64,000 nucleotides of DNA from assembly GCF_014649035.1 (NCBI RefSeq), contig NZ_BMSG01000026.1:1-64000 (forward strand). The letters run 5' to 3'. The stretch comes from Streptomyces sindenensis. Lineage in GTDB: Bacteria; Actinomycetota; Actinomycetes; Streptomycetales; Streptomycetaceae. Shown one piece after another: positions 1 through 8,077 of this stretch (positions are counted from its first letter, which is position 1; each line of letters opens with the position of its first letter). Under the pieces are notes generated by a model. It searched no databases and was not told the origin of the DNA. It was given only the letters and a program-made list of their open reading frames with translations. The position numbers and the translations under genes were made by a program.

Positions 1-214
1 GCTACCAAGGTTCACCTCCCGTCACAGCAGCGGCTTGACATCACGATTGGGAAGTCCTTTCGCGGACGGGGCGCGCCGTCGCCGGAGCGTGCGGCGTTCG
101 CACTCATCGATCGCTGATCCGCGGCCCGCAATCTGGGTGATGTCCCCGAACAGCCCGGACCGACGAGGCCGGAGGTCCGGGCCGTCCACTCTCCCACGAA
201 CCACAGGAGCCACC
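1..214. other. left edge, no gene supported
   Basis: No coding region is convincing here. The hydrolase reading frame stays open back to position 35, but the ribosome binding site and homology place its start at 215. This stretch therefore probably holds the hydrolase promoter. I see no clear -35/-10 pair. Confidence 0.5.
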
Positions 215-1096
215 GTGACAACCCCGAGCATCCCTGGATTCACCGACCACCGCGTGACCGTCGACGACGGCGTTTGCCTGAAGGCCGCCGTCGGCGGCAG
301 CGGCACCCCCCTCGTGCTGCTGCACGGCTTCCCGCAGACCCACCTGATGTGGCGGCACGTCGCCGCCGACCTCGCCGCCGACCACACCGTGATCTGCCCC
401 GACCTGCGCGGTTACGGGGCCAGTGACAAGCCCGCCGAAACCGGCCCCGGTGTCTACTCCAAGCGGACCATGGCCCGAGACGTCGTGCGCCTCGCCGCCG
501 CACTCGGCCACGACCGCTTCACCCTGGCCGGCCACGACCGCGGCGCCCTGGTCGCCTTCCGTGCCGCGATGGACCACCCGGACGCCGTCGCCCGGGCCCT
601 CTTCCTCGACGTCCTGCCCACCCTCGACATGTGGGACGCCCTGCACGGCCTCGACGCCTGCGTCGGCTTTCACCTCTACCTGATGGCCCAGGCCCCCGGC
701 CTGCCCGAGAAGATGATCCGGGGTGCCGCGGACAGCTTCTTCGGCTACTTCCTCGACGCCTGGACCAAGGATCCGGACGCCCTCCCCGCCGAGATCCGCG
801 CCCACTACCTCGCCGCCTCCGCGGACGCCGTCCCCTCGATCGTCGCCGACTACCGGGCCTCGGCCGGGGTGGACGTGGACCACGACAGGGCCGACAAGGA
901 GAACGGCAACAAGCTGGCCATGCCCGTCACCGTCCTCCAGCAGGACTGGGGCGCCGCCCTCGGCTACCACGCCCAGGGTCTCTGGAGCGCCTGGGCCGAC
1001 GACCTCCGCCACCGGACCGTCTCCTGCGGGCACTTCATGGCCGAAGAGGACCCCCAACTGATCGCATCCGAGATCCGGGCCCTCACCGGCCGCTGA
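215..1096 (+). CDS. alpha/beta hydrolase, haloacetate dehalogenase/epoxide hydrolase-like
   Basis: A 293-residue alpha/beta-hydrolase-fold enzyme, probably cytosolic because no signal peptide is visible. The oxyanion segment LLHGFPQTHLMW is followed by DLRGYGASDKP and the nucleophile elbow AGHDRGA. The elbow has Asp where esterases have Ser, as in haloacetate dehalogenases and epoxide hydrolases. The C-terminal CGHFMAEEDP supplies the catalytic His. The GTG start at 215 is preferred over an upstream extension because AGGAG lies just before it and the family homology begins there. It is convergent with the lectin gene and has no evident link to the secretion genes. Substrate cannot be inferred. 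Confidence 0.85.
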   Translation: MTTPSIPGFTDHRVTVDDGVCLKAAVGGSGTPLVLLHGFPQTHLMWRHVAADLAADHTVICPDLRGYGASDKPAETGPGVYSKRTMARDVVRLAAALGHDRFTLAGHDRGALVAFRAAMDHPDAVARALFLDVLPTLDMWDALHGLDACVGFHLYLMAQAPGLPEKMIRGAADSFFGYFLDAWTKDPDALPAEIRAHYLAASADAVPSIVADYRASAGVDVDHDRADKENGNKLAMPVTVLQQDWGAALGYHAQGLWSAWADDLRHRTVSCGHFMAEEDPQLIASEIRALTGR

Positions 1097-1108
1097 AGAA
1101 GCTCCGCA

Positions 1109-1134
1109 CGGCCCGGCTTCGTCGCCCCGGGCCG
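1109..1134 (+). terminator. hairpin after the hydrolase gene
   Basis: An 8-bp G/C stem (CGGCCCGG with CCGGGCCG) around a 10-nt loop starts 13 nt after the hydrolase stop codon. There is no U-tract, as is common in Streptomyces. Confidence 0.45.
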
Positions 1135-1533
1135 AACGGGAGAAGAGGGGCGGCACGGCGTGAGGGCGGCTGAGCCACGGAGCGGACGGCCACGGCTTCC
1201 CGCCGAACCCGTGGTGGACGGGGAGCAACCTGACTCCGTCCAGGTGATGGGGGGCTGTACCGAGCCGTTCCCCAGTGGCCCACGCGGCCAACCGCGGCGC
1301 CGCGAACACCGCGCTGGGCAACACCCCGGAGGCCGCCTTCTGCGGCAAGAGGCAGGCCTCCGCCCCCAACGCGCGCTCGGCGGAGCCCTCCGGCACCGCT
1401 GTCCACCTACCGCTGCGCGCCGAGCGTGACCTGCCCGAACGTCACTGAGGCAGGCACGACGACCACCGGGTCATCGACCGGGGCCGAACCCCGGTGCCGC
1501 GTGGTCGCCGGCCGGCGTGCGCCCACGCAGCGC
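1135..1533. other. intergenic region between convergent genes
   Basis: About 400 bp separate the hydrolase hairpin from the end of the lectin gene. Reading frames on both strands are open, but none has a credible start, ribosome binding site or recognisable product. I see no RNA gene or repeat. Confidence 0.5.
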
Positions 1534-2595
1534 TCACGTCGACCAGACCACCTTGCCGTGGTGCACGATGACCACCTTGGCGTCGGGCCTCAGGACCATC
1601 TGGGCGCCGCCGAAGTCGTGCGTCTTGGACGCCCAGATGGCTCGGTCGTCGCCGTTGTGGATGACCAGGTTGCCGTCGGGCTGGAAGATCGCCCGGTGGT
1701 TCTCGCCGAAGGTCATGGCGGCCCAGATCGGCTTGTTCTGCTCGTTGTAGACGACGAGGTTGCCGTCCTGCTGCATCGTCATGCGGATGCGGTTGGTGGC
1801 CCAGGACTGGCCGACCCCGATGGAACTGGTCGCGGAGACCGTCTGGGTGCCCCAGTTCGGCTTCGGGGCCGCCTTCGGCTTCGGTTCCGGCGAGGCCTTC
1901 GGCTTCTCGGCGGCGGCGGTCCTACGGGGAGCCGGCGACGGCGCCACGGGTGCGGGAGCAGCCTTCGGAGCGGTGGTCCTCTTCTTCTCCGTCGGGGACG
2001 GCTTCTGTGCCGTCGGGGACGGCGTCGGCTTCACCGCCACGTAGTCGTCCAGGGCCGCCGGGGCCGACTCGGGGTTGAGCACCGTGTCGGCGCTCCCGGC
2101 CACCGGTGTCGTACCGCTGTTACGAGGCTCCTCGTCGTTCGCGCTGCCCATCAGCAGCACGGGTATCGCGACCAGGGCGGCGCCGACGAACGCCGCCCCC
2201 GCCAGGACCGGTGCGCGGGGGCGGCCGCGGTCGGCAGCGGTGAGGGTCTTGGTGTCCGGCTTCGCGGCGACGGTCGCCGCCAGGGCGATGGCCTCCGTGC
2301 GTGCCTCGGGGGCCTCCGCGGTCCGGGCCGTGGAGGTGGAGGAGGGGCCGGACGGGGCGGTGGCGGCCGTCGGGGGTTCCTCGGGCGTGGTGGTGGCTGT
2401 GGCCGGGGCCTGGGGAGTGCCGGGAGCGGTCGTCGCGGCGGTCGCGCTCCGGGGCTCCCGCGCCTCGGCCGCGGTGGCGGGCGGCCGGGACACGGGGCCG
2501 GTCTCCTCCGCGGCGGGCGGCGGGGACGTGGTGCCGGACTTCTCCGTGGCTGCCGCCGCGGACTCGGTGCCGGGGGCGGGGGGCTCGGGGGGCAT
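1534..2595 (-). CDS. membrane-anchored bulb-type (mannose-binding) lectin domain protein
   Basis: A 353-residue predicted type II membrane protein. Residues 1-120 are disordered and Ala/Pro/Thr/Glu-rich. Residues 129-150 form a single membrane segment (LAGAAFVGAALVAIPVLL). A Pro/Lys/Ala-rich stalk leads to a C-terminal B-lectin domain of about 105 residues. That domain has the bulb-lectin signature in three imperfect copies (QQDGNLVVY, QPDGNLVIH, RPDAKVVIV), as in D-mannose-binding plant-type lectins. The third copy has lost the canonical Gln and Asn and may not bind sugar. The ATG at 2595 is chosen because GAGGAGGAG lies 7 nt upstream; an in-frame ATG at 2625 lacks this. It sits beside the T7SS locus and shares its architecture with the ricin-type protein at 3466-4659, so a surface or cell-wall anchoring role for the secretion locus is an inference. 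Confidence 0.8.
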   Translation of the reverse strand: MPPEPPAPGTESAAAATEKSGTTSPPPAAEETGPVSRPPATAAEAREPRSATAATTAPGTPQAPATATTTPEEPPTAATAPSGPSSTSTARTAEAPEARTEAIALAATVAAKPDTKTLTAADRGRPRAPVLAGAAFVGAALVAIPVLLMGSANDEEPRNSGTTPVAGSADTVLNPESAPAALDDYVAVKPTPSPTAQKPSPTEKKRTTAPKAAPAPVAPSPAPRRTAAAEKPKASPEPKPKAAPKPNWGTQTVSATSSIGVGQSWATNRIRMTMQQDGNLVVYNEQNKPIWAAMTFGENHRAIFQPDGNLVIHNGDDRAIWASKTHDFGGAQMVLRPDAKVVIVHHGKVVWST

Positions 2596-2845
2596 GCGCT
2601 GACTCCTCCTCGGGGGCGAGCCCAACGTAGCCCGTCGAGGCGGCAGGTGCGGTCTCTCGCCGCGACAGGTCTTTTCGCTTTGTCATCCCACGCCTCTCCT
2701 GTCCCGGAAAGTTCCCCACTCGGGCAGCAAACGGGCAGGCAGACGGCCTATACGGGCCCGCTGCCGGACCCCGTGAACGGGGCGCGTATGAGATCCTGTT
2801 GAGGCCGTTCGGCACTCAAAGATTCGTACGGAGCCAAGAGTTCAG

Positions 2846-3469
2846 GTGGATGCCTCCCTCGTGCCGGAAGCCGTCAAGGACGCCGCACGCCGTGCACCCG
2901 GCCACTGGGTCGGAATCGTCGATCCGGAGTGGACGCAGGCGCGGACGCCGCCGGAGTGGGCCGTGCTGGGGGAGTGGCAGTCGGACGACAGCGGGAGCGT
3001 CGGCGAGTACCGCGCCAACCCCGCCTACCGTCCCTCGGCCCGGGTCCTCGGCTGGCCCGAGCCCACCGACCCGGTGGACGCCGCCGCCCAGCGCGCCGCC
3101 ACGGGGTACGGCACGGTGGACGAGGCGCTGGCCGCACTCGCGGAAGCGGACGTCACCGTCGTACGCGGGCCGGACGGCGGGCCGCTCATGGCCGCCGGGC
3201 GGAGCGGGAAGCCGGTGGTGCTCCTGTTCACCTCGGCCACCCACGCGTTCATGTCCGCGGCACTTCACCATGACACCGTGCCCGCCCGGGAGCTGGCCGG
3301 ATCGCTGGCTGACAGCGGCGCTCTGTTGATGGTCAACTCCGGTGCCGCTGCTCCCCTGCTCGTTCCCGCCGACAGCCTTCCCGGTGCCGTCGGTTCCGGT
3401 CCGGCGGTCCCGGCCGTCGGACCCGGCACGACCGAACTCCGGCCCCACACCACAGGGAGGACCCCGTGA
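2846..3469 (+). CDS. type VII secretion system-associated protein
   Basis: A 207-residue soluble protein matching my recollection of a small family found in Streptomyces T7SS loci. The N-terminal motifs APGHWVGIVDPEW, PPEWAVLGEW, NPAYRPSARVLGWPEP and DPVDAAAQRAATGYG are typical. The middle resembles an SseB-like alpha/beta fold (VVLLFTSATHAF). The last 60 residues are Gly/Ala/Pro-rich and probably disordered. Its molecular function is unknown. The GTG start is preceded by AAGAG. The stop codon overlaps the start of the next gene (GTGA), so the two are probably translationally coupled and this is the first gene of the T7SS operon. Confidence 0.75.
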   Translation: MDASLVPEAVKDAARRAPGHWVGIVDPEWTQARTPPEWAVLGEWQSDDSGSVGEYRANPAYRPSARVLGWPEPTDPVDAAAQRAATGYGTVDEALAALAEADVTVVRGPDGGPLMAAGRSGKPVVLLFTSATHAFMSAALHHDTVPARELAGSLADSGALLMVNSGAAAPLLVPADSLPGAVGSGPAVPAVGPGTTELRPHTTGRTP

Positions 3470-4659
3470 CGCGCTCGTCGTCCCCGCAGACCCCCGCTTC
3501 CGCCTCCGCCCCCGCTCCCGTACAGGCGAAGACCGAAGCCGCGGAAGCCGAGGCCGCGGAAGCCGAGAGGATATCGGAGGCGGAGAAGGCCCCGGAGGGC
3601 GAGAAGGCCGGGCAGGGCCCGCGCCCCGAGGCACAGGCGCCCGCCCCCGACGCCCCGGCCGCAACGCCCGAGGCCGCCCCCTCCTCCTCCGGTGCCTCCG
3701 ACTCCGGGACCGACCCCGGCTCCTCCGCCCCCGAGACCGACCCCGACGCCTCCGCCGCCCAGAGCCGGCTTCCCGCCCTCGTGCGGACCATGACCGCCAC
3801 CGCCATCGGGAAGCCGCAGCAGGAGGCGGGGCCCGTGGGACGGCCGGGCAAGGCCGCGCTGGCGGGGGCGGCGGTCGTGGGCGCGCTGCTCGTGTCGGTG
3901 CCCTTCCTCGTGCTCGCCGGGAACCACGACGACGGGCCCGAGCGGACGAAGGCCGCCGGGGCCGGGACCGTCCTCGACGGGAGCGGACCGGAGGCGCCGG
4001 GCGAGTTCGCCGTCACCGCGCCCGAGGACGGCAAGAAGAGGGAGGGGGAGAAGGACGAGGCGAAGCCGGAGAAGGCCGGCAACCCCGTTCCTGCCATCCC
4101 CCCGGCGGACGGCGGCAGGACGGAGGCGAAGAAGGACGAAGGGCCCAAGGACCCGCCGAAGAAGGCCGATTCGTCCAAGGGGAAGTCCGAGGACGAGTCC
4201 GCGGGGCAGCCCAGCACCGAGAGCGGTGGCGAGAGCAGGCCCGCCAAGGCCCAGCCCGCCGTCACGTTCAGCGGGCTCGTATCCTTCCGCAGCCACCTCT
4301 CCGGCCGCTGCGTCGACGTTCCCGGCCACAACTTCAACGACGGCCAGCCCCTGTTCATGTGGGACTGCAACGGCGCCGACGCACAGAAGTGGCGCTTCGG
4401 CTCGGACGGCACGATCCGGGCCAGGGACAAGTGCCTGGACGTGGCCAACGCGAACTTCGCCAACGGCTCCCGTATCCAGCTCGCCTGGTGCAACGGCTCC
4501 GCCGCCCAGAAGTTCACCCTGAACGGCGCCCACGACCTGGTGAACACTGTCGTCGGCAAGTGCGTCGACATCCCGAACCACAGCAAGGGGCGCGGCCCGG
4601 AGACCTATCTGGTCCTGTGGGAGTGCACCGGGCTCGACAACCAGAAGTGGAGCACCTGA
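3466..4659 (+). CDS. membrane-anchored ricin-type beta-trefoil lectin protein
   Basis: A 397-residue protein. An acidic Ala/Pro/Glu-rich disordered N-terminus (about 1-125) is followed by one membrane segment (about 126-150, KAALAGAAVVGALLVSVPFL). A highly charged Lys/Glu/Asp stalk leads to a C-terminal ricin B-type beta-trefoil (about 265-397). The trefoil shows three subdomain signatures: SGRCVDVPG, RDKCLDVAN and VGKCVDIPN, each with a following Q-K-W/F (DAQKWRF, AAQKFTL, DNQKWST). This QxW pattern marks carbohydrate-binding CBM13/ricin lectins. The gene overlaps its predecessor by 4 bp. The layout matches the bulb-lectin protein at 1534-2595, with a different lectin head on a similar membrane scaffold. 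Confidence 0.85.
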   Translation: MTRSSSPQTPASASAPAPVQAKTEAAEAEAAEAERISEAEKAPEGEKAGQGPRPEAQAPAPDAPAATPEAAPSSSGASDSGTDPGSSAPETDPDASAAQSRLPALVRTMTATAIGKPQQEAGPVGRPGKAALAGAAVVGALLVSVPFLVLAGNHDDGPERTKAAGAGTVLDGSGPEAPGEFAVTAPEDGKKREGEKDEAKPEKAGNPVPAIPPADGGRTEAKKDEGPKDPPKKADSSKGKSEDESAGQPSTESGGESRPAKAQPAVTFSGLVSFRSHLSGRCVDVPGHNFNDGQPLFMWDCNGADAQKWRFGSDGTIRARDKCLDVANANFANGSRIQLAWCNGSAAQKFTLNGAHDLVNTVVGKCVDIPNHSKGRGPETYLVLWECTGLDNQKWST

Positions 4660-4765
4660 CCGGGCGCGCGGAGCGAGACATGATGGCATCGCCGGACCGC
4701 CGAACCGCGTCCCCGGCGAAGAGGGGCGTCCGGACAGGACGCCGCCGTAGCAAGGAGGTTGGTGC

Positions 4766-7700
4766 GTGTCGCGCCAGGTACTGACGGTCGGCCCCGCGGA
4801 CCGCTATTCCACGATCGGTGAGGCGCTCGCCGCCGCCCGTACCGGTGCGCTCATCAGCGTCCGGCCCGGGACGTACGCGGAGAACCTGGTGATCCACACC
4901 CGGGTGACCCTCACCGCCGCCGAGGGCCGGGGCACGGTGGAGATCCGGCCGCGTTCGGGCAGTGTCGTCGCGTTGCGTGCCGACGCCGTCATGCTCTCCG
5001 AACTCACCCTGCGCGGCGGGGACCCCGAGTTGCCCGCCGTCGATGTGCGGCGCGGACAGGCCGCGTTCGACGGGTGCGAGATCGTCGGCGCCGCCTGGAC
5101 CGCGATGCTGGCCGGCGGCACCGGCTCCCTCGCGCTGCGGGACTGCCGGGTGAGCAACCCGCAGGGCGCGGGCATCGTGGTCACCTCCACCACCCCCACC
5201 ACGGTGGAGTCCTGCACGCTCGAACACCTCGGCACCAGCGGCATCGTCCTCGCCGAACAGGGTGAGGCGCGCGTCCGCGACTGCACGGTGCGGGGCGCGC
5301 GGGGCAACGGGCTGCTGGCCAACGGCGAGACGCGGGGCACCGTCGAGGACTGTGACATCTCCTCCACCGACAAGCCCTCCATCGCCCTCGAAGGGGAGTG
5401 CGCCGTCTCCGTGGTCCGGACCGTGGTGCACGACACCAGCACCGGCGTGCATCTGAGCAGCGCGGGCCGCACCACCCTGGAGGACGTCCGTGTCACCGGC
5501 GCCTCCGGCAACGGGATCGTCCTCGCCGTGGGCACTGATCCCGTCCTGCGCCGCTGCCGTGTCTCGCGCGCACGGGGACACGGTCTGTTCGTCACCGACC
5601 GGGCGCGCGGCACCTTCGAGGACTGCTGGGTGGACGGGGCGCAGGGCGCCGCACTGCGGGTGGCCGGGGCCTCCTCCCCGGCGCTGACCGGACTGACCGT
5701 GCGTGACTGCGAGGGGGCCGGGCTGTTCCTGGAGGAGGACGCGGCGCCCGAGCTGGACCGCCTTGAGGTCATCGGCTGCTCGCCCGCCGTCTCCCTCCAG
5801 GGTGGCGCCAACCCGCTGCTGCGCCGGGCCCGGCTGGTCGAGCCCGCCGGTGACGGCATCGCGGCCGCCAAGGACGCCCGGGGACGCGTCGAGGACTGCG
5901 AGATCGTCCGTCCGAAGGGTGCCGGCGTACGGGTGGGCTCCGGCTCCACCCTCTACCTGGCCGGCGGCGGGGTCTTCGACACCGCCACCTGCGGACTGGC
6001 CGTGGAGGACGGTGGCAACGTCACCGTCCGCGACTTCCGCGTCGAGATATCGGGCGAGGAGGGCGTGGTCGTCGCGTCCGGCGGTGAACTCACCGCCAAC
6101 CGCACCACCGTCCACGCCCCCAAGGGCCACGGCTTCCTCCTCGGCGAGGGCGCCCTCGCCTCGCTCAGCGGATGCGAGGCCAACGGCGGTGCCCAGGACG
6201 GCTTCCGGGTGGAGTCCACCGCGCCCGTCTCGCTCGTCAACTGCACCGCCCGGGAGAACGAGGGCGGCGGCCTGGTGCAGACCGCGCCCGGCGAACGGCT
6301 CGCCGTGGACGGACTCAACAGCGTCGGCAACGGCAAGCGCGACGCCTGGGGCAGCGGCAGCGCCGAGAACACCGACCCGGCCGGCTCCGGCGCCGCCGAC
6401 GCGCCACCGCCGGACCGCGCGGACGGCCCGCTCGGCGCCCTCAACGCGCTGATCGGCCTGGAGAACGTCAAGCAGCAGGTACGCACCCTGGTCAACCTCA
6501 CCCAGCTCGCCCAGCGCCGCGAACAACTCGGCATGCCCGCACCGCCGATGAGCAGACACCTGATCTTCGCGGGCCCGCCCGGCACCGGCAAGACCACCGT
6601 CGCCCGCCTCTACGGGGCGATCCTCGCCGAACTGGGCTCGCTGCGCAGCGGTCACCTGGTCGAGGTCTCCCGCGCCGACCTGGTCGCCCAAGTCGTCGGC
6701 GGCACCGCCATCAAGACCTCCGAGACCTTCCAACGGGCCCTGGGGGGCGTCCTCTTCATCGACGAGGCGTACACCCTCACCGCCGACAGCGGCAACGGCG
6801 GAGCCGACTTCGGCCGCGAAGCCGTCGACACCCTGCTGAAGCTCATGGAGGACCACCGCGACGACGTCGTCGTGGTCGCCGCCGGATACTCCCGCGAGAT
6901 GGAGTCCTTCCTCAGCTCCAACCCGGGCCTCGCGTCCCGCTTCTCGCGGACCGTCGAGTTCGAGAACTACTCCGTGGACGACCTGGTCGCGATCATGGAG
7001 AGCATGTGCACCCAGCACCAGTACGAGCTGGGGGAGGGCACGGCCCAGGCACTGGCCGCCCACTTCGGGGCCATGGACCGGGACGCCGGATTCGGCAACG
7101 GCCGCGCCGCACGCGGGGTGTTCGAGGAGATGGTGGACCGCCAGGCGATCCGGCTCTCCGCCCGTACACAGGTCAGCGAGCAGGATCTGCGGCTGCTGTT
7201 GCCCGAGGACGTCTCCGCCACCGCCGCCGCGTCGGCCGCCGAGACCGCCGTACCCGCCGACGACCCGCTGACCCGCCTCGGCGACATGATCGGACTGGCC
7301 GAGGTGAAGCGCGAGGTCGCCGATCTGGTCAACCTCATCACCACGGCCCGCCACCGCGCCGCCGCCGGGCTGCCCGTCCCCAGCCTCAGCAACCACCTGG
7401 TCTTCACCGGCCCGCCCGGCACCGGCAAGACCACCGTCGCCCGGCTCTACGGCGAGGTGCTCACCCAGCTCGGTGTGCTGGAGCGCGGCCAGCTCATCGA
7501 GGCTGCCCGCGCCGACCTCGTCGGCCGCTACATCGGCCACACCGCCCAGTTGACCCGCGAGGTCTTCGAAAAGGCCCGTGGCGGTGTGCTGTTCATCGAC
7601 GAGGCCTACACCCTCACCCCGCGCGGCGGCGGCGCCGACTTCGGGCAGGAGGCGGTGGACACCCTGCTGAAGCTGATGGAGGACCACCGCGACGAGGTCG

Positions 7701-8077
7701 TCGTCATCGTCGCCGGATACACCGACGAGATGGAACGCTTCCTCGCCTCCAACCCCGGCCTCTCGTCCCGCTTCCCGCGCCGGATCGCCTTCGCCGACTA
7801 CTCCTCCGAGGAACTGGTCACCATCGTGCGCGCCCAGGCCGCCGCCATGGGGTACGAGTGCGGCCCCGGCACCGGACCGCTGCTCAAGGAGCACTTCGAC
7901 GCGGTACCCCGCGACCGGTCCTTCGGCAACGCCCGCCTGGCCCGCCAGGTCGTCGAGTCGATGGTCACCCGCCAGGCGGGCAGGATCAGTTCGCTTGCCG
8001 CGCCCACCCTGGACGACCTGCGCATCCTCCTCCCGGCGGACGTCTCCGCCGTGGGCCCGAAGGCGGTGCCGCAGTGA
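4766..8077 (+). CDS. beta-helix / tandem CbxX-type AAA+ ATPase fusion, EccA-like
   Basis: A 1103-residue protein. Residues 1 to about 540 form a right-handed parallel beta-helix of roughly 23-residue rungs with recurring patterns such as VEDCEI, GNGIVL and ARGTFEDC. A short linker leads to two CbxX/CfqX-family AAA+ modules. Module 1 has Walker A GPPGTGKTT (G603-T611, K609) and Walker B VLFIDEAY (D666, E667). Module 2 has Walker A at G882 (K888) and Walker B D945/E946. Both modules have sensor-like SRF motifs and look active. ESX EccA proteins carry a TPR N-terminus and one such AAA module, so this is a variant with a different substrate platform and a doubled motor. Likely role: cytosolic ATPase that handles T7SS substrates. 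The GTG start has AAGGAGG 7 nt upstream. The gene overlaps the mycosin gene by 4 bp. Confidence 0.85.
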   Translation: MSRQVLTVGPADRYSTIGEALAAARTGALISVRPGTYAENLVIHTRVTLTAAEGRGTVEIRPRSGSVVALRADAVMLSELTLRGGDPELPAVDVRRGQAAFDGCEIVGAAWTAMLAGGTGSLALRDCRVSNPQGAGIVVTSTTPTTVESCTLEHLGTSGIVLAEQGEARVRDCTVRGARGNGLLANGETRGTVEDCDISSTDKPSIALEGECAVSVVRTVVHDTSTGVHLSSAGRTTLEDVRVTGASGNGIVLAVGTDPVLRRCRVSRARGHGLFVTDRARGTFEDCWVDGAQGAALRVAGASSPALTGLTVRDCEGAGLFLEEDAAPELDRLEVIGCSPAVSLQGGANPLLRRARLVEPAGDGIAAAKDARGRVEDCEIVRPKGAGVRVGSGSTLYLAGGGVFDTATCGLAVEDGGNVTVRDFRVEISGEEGVVVASGGELTANRTTVHAPKGHGFLLGEGALASLSGCEANGGAQDGFRVESTAPVSLVNCTARENEGGGLVQTAPGERLAVDGLNSVGNGKRDAWGSGSAENTDPAGSGAADAPPPDRADGPLGALNALIGLENVKQQVRTLVNLTQLAQRREQLGMPAPPMSRHLIFAGPPGTGKTTVARLYGAILAELGSLRSGHLVEVSRADLVAQVVGGTAIKTSETFQRALGGVLFIDEAYTLTADSGNGGADFGREAVDTLLKLMEDHRDDVVVVAAGYSREMESFLSSNPGLASRFSRTVEFENYSVDDLVAIMESMCTQHQYELGEGTAQALAAHFGAMDRDAGFGNGRAARGVFEEMVDRQAIRLSARTQVSEQDLRLLLPEDVSATAAASAAETAVPADDPLTRLGDMIGLAEVKREVADLVNLITTARHRAAAGLPVPSLSNHLVFTGPPGTGKTTVARLYGEVLTQLGVLERGQLIEAARADLVGRYIGHTAQLTREVFEKARGGVLFIDEAYTLTPRGGGADFGQEAVDTLLKLMEDHRDEVVVIVAGYTDEMERFLASNPGLSSRFPRRIAFADYSSEELVTIVRAQAAAMGYECGPGTGPLLKEHFDAVPRDRSFGNARLARQVVESMVTRQAGRISSLAAPTLDDLRILLPADVSAVGPKAVPQ

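Noticed and set aside
1083..1429. Small open frames in the gap after the first hydrolase
   Set aside because: No ribosome binding site, and Arg/Gly/Pro-rich translations without any pattern of a real protein.
6172..8073. Upstream extension of the mycosin-like frame
   Set aside because: The frame is open through the EccA-like gene, but the signal peptide and subtilase homology begin at the GTG at 8074, which overlaps the preceding stop.
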